A stretch of DNA of 10,042 nt from an uncultured Eubacteriales bacterium (lineage in GTDB: Bacteria > Bacillota > Clostridia > Oscillospirales > CAG-272). Below are positions 1 to 5,447 of this stretch, in pieces. A program made the position numbers and the translations under genes. The notes beneath the pieces were generated by a model, which worked only from the letters and a program-made list of their open reading frames with translations, had not been told where the DNA came from and did not search any database. The stretch's first letter is position 1. The number at the start of each line of letters is the position of its first letter. The stretch is from assembly GCA_934481325.1 (NCBI GenBank), contig CAKSPL010000029.1, positions 1-10,042 on the forward strand, given 5' to 3'.

Positions 1-230
1 CGAAATCGCCCCTCAGCGTATGAGATACGCTTCTCGGGGCAATTTCGACGATTCTGCGCAAATTCTGCTTCGCCCGGCACACCCAGCGGGACGCGGAGGA
101 CGCACAAGAGGGGCCTTTTTGTAAAAAGTCCCCTCCCCACCTCCTTCAAAAACTTTTGTACGGCTGATGCCATATTTTGACTGTGTGAACCCAAAGTAAC
201 GCGAAAGCCGTGTAGCCGCCCCGCAGGGGC
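1..230. repeat. Dispersed modular hairpin repeat, copy 1
   Basis: Intergenic element, possibly continuing left of the window. Modules in order: a hairpin at 1-47 (outer arms 1-12 and 36-47 with one mismatch, inner stem AGCGTAT 15-21 / ATACGCT 25-31); a block beginning TCTGCGCAAATTCTGCTTCG (53-72); an imperfect stem around 108-135 (AGGGGCCTTTTT / AAAAAGTCCCCT); a conserved core; and a terminal hairpin GCCCC-GCA-GGGGC (218-230). Bases 123-219 are identical to 6693-6789 in copy 2 (97 of 97). It lies downstream of mazF. Read on the minus strand, the core gives open-reading-frame tails ending in WHQPYKSF, which I regard as non-coding. There is no transposase, so a non-autonomous (MITE- or REP-like) element is inferred, not shown. 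Confidence 0.85.
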
Positions 231-279
231 TCTGCGCAAATTCTGCTTCGCCCCGGCTCGCTCAGGCGGGATGCGGGGG
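231..279. repeat. Extra copy of the repeat's second module
   Basis: These 49 bases (TCTGCGCAAATTCTGCTTCG at the left end, GGCGGGATGCGGGGG at the right end) are identical to 6621-6669 inside copy 2. They are a diverged duplicate of the module at 53-100 inside copy 1. The block abuts the terminal hairpin of copy 1 and runs straight into the minisatellite. The family therefore appears to be built from separable modules that can occur in different orders. Confidence 0.8.
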
Positions 280-490
280 GCACGGTGCGCGGGTTCGTGC
301 GGTGCGGGCCGGCGCGGGGTACAGGTTGGCGTGGGCGCGGGTCGGTGCGGCGCGGGTCGGCGCGGGGTACAGGTTGGCGTGGGCGCGGGTTGGTACGATG
401 CGGGTCAGTGCGGTGCGCGGGCCGATGCAGTATGGGTCGGCGCAGAGTGCGAGCCGGCGCGGGTCGGTGTGGCGCACGGGTTGATACGAA
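280..490. repeat. GC-rich minisatellite, 48-bp period
   Basis: Two adjacent 48-bp units (298-345 and 346-393) differ at only three positions and share a perfect 32-bp stretch (311-342 and 359-390). More degenerate GCGGGTCGGTGCG-like units continue to about 490. The tract is built from G/T/C-rich words on the plus strand with very few A residues. Several frames are open through it only because stop codons are rare in this composition. The minus-strand frame would encode a 16-residue Pro/Arg repeat (PRPRQPVPRADP), but it has a weak TTG start and no recognisable domain, so I do not call a gene. With copy 1 of the dispersed repeat it fills the gene-free stretch 1-532. Confidence 0.75.
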
Positions 491-532
491 ATGGCGAGTC
501 AATGCGTGAGATGCGAGGCGGTGCGGGCGGAA

Positions 533-1168
533 TCAGGAAAGGGCGGCACCTCCTGTGTGTTCCGGGGTGTTCTTGGCATCGTTTTTTGCCACGGCGGCAC
601 CGCCGGTCACTGCGGCAGGGGCTTCCGTTCCGCGCGGCGTTTCTGCCGCACCTTTGCCGGGGGCACCGGCAGTCCGTCTCCCGCCGGAAACGGCAGGAAC
701 GGCGGAAATGCCGGGTACGGCGGGGATTGCCCGCGTTGCGGCACCGCCGGTGGCGGCACCGCCCGTGGCAATGCCGCCCATCGTCCCGCCTGCCGTACTG
801 CCGACCGCCGCACTGTGCGGCAGCAGTCCGAGGCTGACGGCGATTGCCGTGTCGATTTCGTGCATCAGCGGGTCGTCCAGATGCCCCATTTTTTCTTTGA
901 GGCGGCGTTTGTCCAGTGTGCGGAGCTGTTCCAGCAGTACAATCGAATCGCGGGAAAGCCCCGCGCGTTCGGCGTAAATATCGATATGCGTGGGCAATTT
1001 GGTCTTTCCCATCCTGGATGTAATAGCGGCGGCGATCACCGTCGGGCTGTAACGGTTGCCCACGTCGTTCTGGATAATCAGCACGGGGCGCATTCCCCCC
1101 TGCTCGGAGCCGACAACGGGGGAAAGGTCGGCATAATAAATATCCCCTCGCCTGACGTTTGCGTTCAT
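533..1168 (-). CDS. mazF: MazF/PemK-family mRNA interferase toxin with long low-complexity C-terminal tail
   Basis: Cytoplasmic endoribonuclease toxin of the MazF (EndoA/NdoA) family, which cleaves single-stranded mRNA at short motifs. Residues 1-116 are a complete MazF fold, very close to the B. subtilis protein: RRGDIYYADLSPVVGSEQGG near the N-terminus, RPVLIIQND and LPTHIDI further on. The residues matching catalytic Arg25 and Thr48 of the Bacillus enzyme are Arg27 and Thr50. MazF usually stops at about 116 residues. This one continues to 211 with an Ala/Gly/Pro/Thr-rich tail (GGIATGGAATGGAAT, AIPAVPGISAVPAVSGG) of no recognisable domain. The ATG at 1168 is chosen because AAAGGAGG lies six bases upstream; a longer frame from 1225 has no such site. 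No MazE antitoxin gene is adjacent. The core is near certain; translation of the full tail is not proven. Confidence 0.9.
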   Translation of the reverse strand: MNANVRRGDIYYADLSPVVGSEQGGMRPVLIIQNDVGNRYSPTVIAAAITSRMGKTKLPTHIDIYAERAGLSRDSIVLLEQLRTLDKRRLKEKMGHLDDPLMHEIDTAIAVSLGLLPHSAAVGSTAGGTMGGIATGGAATGGAATRAIPAVPGISAVPAVSGGRRTAGAPGKGAAETPRGTEAPAAVTGGAAVAKNDAKNTPEHTGGAALS

Positions 1169-1174
1169 AAGCAT

Positions 1175-1182
1175 CCTCCTTT
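1175..1182 (-). promoter_or_regulatory. Ribosome binding site of mazF
   Basis: AAAGGAGG on the minus strand, six bases before the ATG at 1168. It decides the start: an ATG six bases further upstream directly touches the motif and is too close to use. A small hairpin (GCCGG 1190-1194 / CCGGC 1201-1205) lies just upstream in the leader. Confidence 0.75.
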
Positions 1183-1260
1183 GCGGACTGCCGGCAAAAT
1201 CCGGCTGTACTGTTATTTTCCGCAATCCGGGGGTGTTTTAATCACTCGTTCCCCTATTTC

Positions 1261-1290
1261 ATCCTATGCCGTGCGCATGGGTTTTGTCGA
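1261..1290 (-). promoter_or_regulatory. Candidate sigma-A promoter for mazF
   Basis: On the minus strand, TCGACA (1285-1290) and TAGGAT (1261-1266) are separated by 18 bases. They match the -35 and -10 consensus at 5/6 and 4/6 positions. Transcription would begin near 1254, giving a leader of roughly 85 bases. It is the best match I found upstream of mazF, but it is weak. Confidence 0.35.
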
Positions 1291-1397
1291 AAACCGTCTT
1301 TTTTCAGGGGCCTTGAAAAATATTCTGTTTTGTGCGATATATGCAGGAGCCGTACACCTACTTTAATCAAATAAAATGCGGGGTAAAACCGGATTTT

Positions 1398-1429
1398 CTC
1401 CGCACCCTTTCAAGGGCGCGGAGTTTTTT
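1398..1429 (+). terminator. Rho-independent terminator with no visible upstream gene
   Basis: Stem CTCCGC (1398-1403) / GCGGAG (1418-1423), extended inside by CCCTT / AAGGG around a two-base loop, followed by six T residues (1424-1429). The T-run follows the stem only on the plus strand. The nearest upstream gene, mazF, runs the other way, so this either ends an unannotated plus-strand RNA or blocks read-through into the promoter 33 bases downstream. The gene-free interval 1169-1662 otherwise holds only the promoters and the operon leader. Confidence 0.8.
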
Positions 1430-1461
1430 GTTTCGTTCGGGCGGCAAAATCGCGCGCTCTA

Positions 1462-1490
1462 TTGACAGGACTGCGGGAAAAGAGTATAAT
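1462..1490 (+). promoter_or_regulatory. Consensus sigma-A promoter of the five-gene operon
   Basis: TTGACA (1462-1467), a 17-base spacer and TATAAT (1485-1490) form a perfect housekeeping promoter. Transcription should start near 1497, leaving a GC-rich leader of about 165 bases before the first gene at 1663. An ATG at 1500 would be almost leaderless and opens an 86-codon frame without family resemblance, which I do not call. Confidence 0.85.
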
Positions 1491-1633
1491 ATTATATGTA
1501 TGAGAAAAGCAAACCGACCGCACTGCCGGGGCGCAGATTTCCTGCCGCGGCGGGCTGTGCCGCAGCTTTGCGGTTCTGCCGATGATGCCGGGGCTGTTGC
1601 GCCCGACTTTGGCGGAGGGGATGCCGAAAACAG

Positions 1634-1658
1634 AAAGGGAGAGGCTCCCTTTCGGAGG
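1634..1658 (+). promoter_or_regulatory. Leader hairpin abutting the first ribosome binding site of the operon
   Basis: A perfect 8-bp inverted repeat AAAGGGAG (1634-1641) / CTCCCTTT (1645-1652) with a three-base loop ends one base before the GGAGG (1654-1658) that serves the ATG at 1663. The GGAGG sits four bases from that ATG and is the reason to prefer it over the in-frame ATGs at 1582, 1585 and 1621. A stem this close may affect ribosome access; that effect is inferred. Confidence 0.5.
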
Positions 1659-1662
1659 AACG

Positions 1663-2715
1663 ATGAACACAATAACCGAAAAAACCCCGCCGGGGGCACC
1701 GGCACTGCCCCGCATTACGGCGAAGGATGCGGCGGCAAAGCGTCTGCTTTCCGGCAATGAGCTGGAAAAACTGCACCTCGCCCCCACCGGCGCGCCGATT
1801 GCCTGCACGATGCTCCCCCACGGCGAGGTGATTTATTATTATGACCCCAACCGGGTGGAACCCGCCGCCCCGCCGCAAAAAGCGCGTCTCTCACCGGAAA
1901 ACCCCGTGAAAATGCGCTTGCAGAACGCGGTAAAGGAAGGCTATTTCCCCCGCGAAACGCTGTTGCGGATGTACTATGAACCGACCGAGGACCCCGTGGC
2001 GTTCTGCATTCGGCACGGTGAGGAGGTTCCGCTGTTTGACAAAACCACCTGCCGCCGCCTGCCGCTCCCGTGTGCGAAATGCGGGGATCCGGTGCGCTAC
2101 CGCGCCAAGCTCTGCCGTGCGTGTTATGAGGCACAGCTTGCCGAAAAGCGCGCCGAGGGTGACCGCCGCCGCAACGCTTATTACGGAATGTCGCGGGAGG
2201 AGGTGCTGTTTTTCGACCTGGAAATGACCGGGCTTTACGAGCACGACGAGGTGCTGTCCGTCACGGTGGCGGACGGCAGCGGCAACACAGTGTTTGACAC
2301 GCTGGTGCGCCCCGTGCGCAAGAAAAAATGGAAGCGCACCGAGGAGATTCACGGAATCACGCCGGAGGACGTGAAAAACGCCCCCACCTTTACCGAAATC
2401 ACCCCCGCGCTTCGCGCGGTGCTGAACGGAGCAAAGCGTCTGATTGCCTTCGGCACGGCAACCGACTGCTTCCACCTCTCGCGCCTGTTTGAAAACAGGC
2501 GGGAGCGGGAGGCATTCCGCGCCAAGGTGGTGGATTGCGGAGCGGAGTTTTCCCGCTACGTATACGAACACGAAATCGAGCTTGCGCATCAGTCCCTGGG
2601 GGATGCGATGGCGGTGCTGGGGCTGTCGTGGCACGGAAACGCCCACACTTCCGCCGCGGATACCGATGCCTGCCGGATGGTGTTTGAGGCACTGTTCCCC
2701 CATTATTTTGAATGA
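1663..2715 (+). CDS. DEDDh-type 3'-5' exonuclease with N-terminal zinc-knuckle region
   Basis: 350-residue protein. Residues 180-350 form a DnaQ/RNase T-like exonuclease domain with all five DEDDh residues in place: Asp185 and Glu187 in FFDLEMTG, Asp268 in FGTATDCFH, and His328 and Asp333 in HTSAAD, with a typical HGITPEDV segment between. It should remove nucleotides from the 3' end of DNA or RNA using two metal ions. Residues 137-154 (CAKCG ... CRACY) make a C-x2-C-x10-C-x2-C zinc-knuckle pattern followed by a charged Arg/Lys/Glu-rich linker. Residues 1-130 match no family I recognise. It is first in the operon and ends 14 bases before the next gene. The exact substrate, DNA repair or RNA trimming, cannot be read from the sequence. 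Confidence 0.85.
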   Translation: MNTITEKTPPGAPALPRITAKDAAAKRLLSGNELEKLHLAPTGAPIACTMLPHGEVIYYYDPNRVEPAAPPQKARLSPENPVKMRLQNAVKEGYFPRETLLRMYYEPTEDPVAFCIRHGEEVPLFDKTTCRRLPLPCAKCGDPVRYRAKLCRACYEAQLAEKRAEGDRRRNAYYGMSREEVLFFDLEMTGLYEHDEVLSVTVADGSGNTVFDTLVRPVRKKKWKRTEEIHGITPEDVKNAPTFTEITPALRAVLNGAKRLIAFGTATDCFHLSRLFENRREREAFRAKVVDCGAEFSRYVYEHEIELAHQSLGDAMAVLGLSWHGNAHTSAADTDACRMVFEALFPHYFE

Positions 2716-2729
2716 ATCGAGGAGGCACT

Positions 2730-3044
2730 ATGGATCGCTTATTCGGACTTGACAGACCTGCCCACGCGGATGAGGGGCTGGTTCTGGTCGGCACTTATTT
2801 TGACAATGCCACGCTGAGCGTTGCACTTTCCATCCTGACCGAGGCAAATATCTCGTATCTGCAAAAGGAACGGGGCGCGGGCGGTGCGGTGCGCATTCTC
2901 GCGGGGTATAATATGTTCGGCACCGACGTGTTCGTGCGCGAGGAGGATGCCGAAACCGCGCTGGATCTGCTGACGCCGGAGGACGGTGAGGAGGATGCCG
3001 ACGACGCAAAAGAGACAACCGAGGATGGGAGCGGAAACGAATGA
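2730..3044 (+). CDS. Small DUF2007-like protein (putative signal-transducing)
   Basis: 104-residue protein. Residues 13-85 (GLVLVGTYFDNATLSVALSI ... DVFVREEDAETALDLL) have the alternating strand/helix pattern of the DUF2007 family, which resembles ACT/PII-like folds and has no settled function. The last 20 or so residues are an acidic tail (EDGEEDADDAKETTEDGS). The start at 2730 is set by GAGGAGG four bases upstream, which overrides an in-frame ATG at 2712 inside the preceding gene. Its stop overlaps the thiI start by four bases (ATGA at 3041-3044), so translational coupling with thiI is likely. The family call rests on pattern only. Confidence 0.75.
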   Translation: MDRLFGLDRPAHADEGLVLVGTYFDNATLSVALSILTEANISYLQKERGAGGAVRILAGYNMFGTDVFVREEDAETALDLLTPEDGEEDADDAKETTEDGSGNE

Positions 3045-4219
3045 AGGAAATCATTCTTTGCAAATACGGCGAAATCGTGCTGAAAGGTGCCAATCGCGGG
3101 AGCTTTGAGGGGCTCCTGCAAAAAGAGCTTCGCTATCGCCTGTCCACCGTGGGTCGCTTCCGCGTGAGCCGCGCACAAAGCACGATTTACGTGGAGCCGG
3201 AGGACGGCACGGCGGATATGGACACGGCGTTTGAGATTTGCCGGCGCACCTTCGGCATTGCCGCCGTGGGGCGTGCCGCCGTGGCGGAAAAGAATATGGA
3301 GGCGATTACCGCTGCCGTGAAAAGCTATCTGCCGCCGCTCATAGAGGGAAAAAAGACCTTTAAGGTGGAGGCAAAACGCTCGGATAAAACTTTTCCCCTC
3401 ACCTCACCGGAAATTTCCGCCGAGGCGGGCGGGGCATTGCTTTGTGCCTGCCCCCGGATGCGGGTGGACGTGCATCACCCCGACGTGACCGTGCGCGTGG
3501 AGGTGCGCGAGAGTGCCGCCTATATTCACGCCGGGCAGGAAAAGGGCGCGGGTGGGTTGCCCGTCGGCAGCAGCGGAAAAGGACTGTTGCTCCTTTCCGG
3601 CGGGATTGACTCCCCGGTAGCCGGCTGGATGATGGCAAAGCGCGGGGTGAAATTGGAGGCGGTGTACTTTGAATCCCCTCCGTACACGGGCGACCTTGCC
3701 AGAGAAAAGGTGTTGGAGCTTGCCGCCCGCGTGGCGCGCTATGCAGGAAGTCTGCGGGTGCATACCGTCTCGCTGACCGAGGCGCAGGAGGCTTTGGTGA
3801 AAAGCTGTGACGAGGAGTATTTTACCCTCTTGCTGCGCCGTTTTATGATGCGGCTTGCCAACCGCACGGCAAAGGATGCGGAATGTGAAGCCCTGATTAC
3901 GGGCGAGAGCCTGGGGCAAGTGGCTTCCCAGACGATGCAGGCACTGAACGTGACCGGCGCGCTTGCCGATTTTACGGTATTCCGCCCCCTGATCGGGATG
4001 GATAAGGAAGAGATTATTACGATTTCCCGCAAAATCGACACCTTTGATACCTCCACCCTGCCTTATGAGGACTGCTGTACCGTGTTCACCCCCCGCCACC
4101 CGAAAACAAGGCCGGAGGCGGCAAAGGTAGAGGCGGAGGAGCAAAAACTGGACGTGGCGGCGTTGTGTGACGCGGCGTATGCCACCAAGCAAACCTATTA
4201 TATCAAAGCAAAATTCTGA
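3041..4219 (+). CDS. thiI: tRNA 4-thiouridine synthetase ThiI
   Basis: 392-residue ThiI. It adenylates U8 of tRNA and transfers sulfur to make 4-thiouridine; in some bacteria it also supplies sulfur for the thiazole of thiamine. The N-terminus (MKEIILCKYGEIVLKGANRG) is the ferredoxin-like domain, followed by a THUMP domain to about residue 165. The PP-loop SGGIDSP begins at Ser186, and PYEDCCTVFTP carries Cys345/Cys346, the position of the catalytic cysteine. It lacks the C-terminal rhodanese domain of E. coli ThiI, as in Bacillus, so sulfur should come straight from a cysteine desulfurase. No such gene (nifZ/iscS type), a usual neighbour in Bacillota, lies in this window. Coupled by a 4-base overlap to the gene before it; 55 bases separate it from the gene after. 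Confidence 0.97.
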   Translation: MKEIILCKYGEIVLKGANRGSFEGLLQKELRYRLSTVGRFRVSRAQSTIYVEPEDGTADMDTAFEICRRTFGIAAVGRAAVAEKNMEAITAAVKSYLPPLIEGKKTFKVEAKRSDKTFPLTSPEISAEAGGALLCACPRMRVDVHHPDVTVRVEVRESAAYIHAGQEKGAGGLPVGSSGKGLLLLSGGIDSPVAGWMMAKRGVKLEAVYFESPPYTGDLAREKVLELAARVARYAGSLRVHTVSLTEAQEALVKSCDEEYFTLLLRRFMMRLANRTAKDAECEALITGESLGQVASQTMQALNVTGALADFTVFRPLIGMDKEEIITISRKIDTFDTSTLPYEDCCTVFTPRHPKTRPEAAKVEAEEQKLDVAALCDAAYATKQTYYIKAKF

Positions 4220-4274
4220 GTTTTCAAAGTCTGTTTCCGCGCAAAACCGCGGTAAAAGAAAAGGAAGTGTTTTT

Positions 4275-5438
4275 ATGACCAAAATCGACATTTTTTCGGG
4301 CTTTCTCGGCGCAGGCAAAACCACGCTGATTAAAAAGCTCATCAAGGACGCCTACGCCGGCGAGAAAATCGTGCTGATTGAAAACGAATTCGGGGAAATC
4401 GGCATTGACGGCGGCTTTATGCAGGACGCGGGCATTACCGTCAACGAGATGAATTCCGGGTGCATCTGTTGCAGTCTTGTCGGCGATTTCGGCAAGGCTC
4501 TCTCCAAGGTGCTGACCGAATACGCCCCCGACCGGATTCTCATCGAGCCGTCGGGTGTGGGCAAGCTCTCGGACGTTATCCGCGCGGTGGAGAACGTAAA
4601 AGAGGCAAAGCTCGCTCTTTGCGGCACCGTGACCGTGGTGGACGCCAAAAAGTGCAAAATGCATATGAAGAATTTCGGCGAGTTTTTCAACGATCAGATT
4701 GAGCACGCCGGCACGATTGTACTCAGTCACACCGCAGGGCTTTCCGAGGAGAAGCTGACCGAGTGCGTGGCACTGTTGCGGGAGCACAACCCGGATGCCG
4801 TGATTGTGACCACCGATTGGAACGAGCTTTCCGGCACCCAGCTGCTTGCCGCGATGGAGCGCAAGGACACCCTGGCGGCGGAGCTGGAAAAGCTGGCGAA
4901 GGAAGAGGAGGTCTGCCCCGTGTGCGGGCATCACCACCATCACGACGACGATGACGACGATCACGACCATCACCACGACGATGATGATGACGACGATGAC
5001 GATCACGACCATCACCACCATCATCACGACGACGATGACGACGACGATGACGATCACGATCATCACCACCATCATCACGAGGACGGTGAGGATTGCTGCT
5101 GTCACGATCACGACCACGATCACGAAGGGCATCATCACCATCACCACCACGCAGACGAAATTTTTGTCAGCTGTGGGGCGGAAACCGCCAAGCACTTTGA
5201 CAAGGCGGCACTGGCGGCGGCACTGGCAGAGCTGACCGACGCCGAAAAGTACGGCACCGTGCTTCGCGCCAAGGGCATTGTGGCAGGCACGGACGGCAAA
5301 TTCATCCACTTTGACTACGTTCCCGGTGAGCCGGACGTGAGAAACGGCTCCGCCGCCGTGACGGGCAGACTCTGCGTCATCGGCTCCGGGCTTCATATCG
5401 ATGCACTTTCCGCGCTTTTCGGCGTGGAGCTGCAATAA
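4275..5438 (+). CDS. COG0523/CobW-type G3E GTPase metallochaperone with His/Asp-rich tract
   Basis: 387-residue member of the G3E family, nucleotide-driven proteins that deliver metal (often zinc or cobalt) to target enzymes. Walker A is GFLGAGKTT (9-17). The family metal-binding motif CxCC is Cys63-Ile-Cys-Cys66. NEFGEIGIDG and LIEPSGVG are the switch regions. Residues 214-217 form a CPVC pair, then 219-292 is a tract of almost only His and Asp, and residues 295-387 are the CobW C-terminal domain. The usual NKxD guanine-specificity motif reads SHTAG (in TIVLSHTAGL), so nucleotide preference is uncertain. The ATG at 4275 follows AAAGGAAG. A small hairpin (CCGCG 4237-4241 / CGCGG 4248-4252) lies in the gap after thiI. 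I see no convincing Zur operator. The metal is unknown; zinc is the first guess. Confidence 0.92.
   Translation: MTKIDIFSGFLGAGKTTLIKKLIKDAYAGEKIVLIENEFGEIGIDGGFMQDAGITVNEMNSGCICCSLVGDFGKALSKVLTEYAPDRILIEPSGVGKLSDVIRAVENVKEAKLALCGTVTVVDAKKCKMHMKNFGEFFNDQIEHAGTIVLSHTAGLSEEKLTECVALLREHNPDAVIVTTDWNELSGTQLLAAMERKDTLAAELEKLAKEEEVCPVCGHHHHHDDDDDDHDHHHDDDDDDDDDHDHHHHHHDDDDDDDDDHDHHHHHHEDGEDCCCHDHDHDHEGHHHHHHHADEIFVSCGAETAKHFDKAALAAALAELTDAEKYGTVLRAKGIVAGTDGKFIHFDYVPGEPDVRNGSAAVTGRLCVIGSGLHIDALSALFGVELQ
4929..5150 (+). repeat. In-frame His/Asp repeat tract inside the G3E GTPase gene
   Basis: Encodes residues 219-292: by my count 34 His, 32 Asp, 3 Cys, 3 Glu and 2 Gly. A 17-residue unit (nine Asp, then HDHHHHHH) occurs twice in tandem at 4977-5027 and 5028-5078, with silent GAC/GAT differences between copies. 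A Cys-Cys-Cys cluster follows at 5094-5102. The reading frame is kept throughout, so the tract looks functional as a metal-binding or metal-storage loop. Confidence 0.9.
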
Positions 5439-5447
5439 GGGGTTTTT

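Noticed and set aside
280..490. Possible CRISPR-like array
   Set aside because: The units are directly adjacent at 48-bp spacing without unique spacers, and the sequence is a degenerate GC-rich tandem repeat. No cas gene is nearby.
146..502. Minus-strand 118-codon frame rich in Pro/Arg repeats
   Set aside because: It runs through the minisatellite and the dispersed repeat, has a TTG start without a ribosome site, and shares its C-terminal residues with an unrelated frame through copy 2. It is a by-product of the repeats.
271..1366. Plus-strand frames of 188, 140 and 291 codons opposite mazF
   Set aside because: They lie antisense to a clear MazF gene, are open because of high GC, and show no family motif.
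1500..1760. Nearly leaderless 86-codon frame starting three bases after the predicted transcript start
   Set aside because: No family resemblance, high-GC composition, and overlap with the well-supported exonuclease start at 1663.
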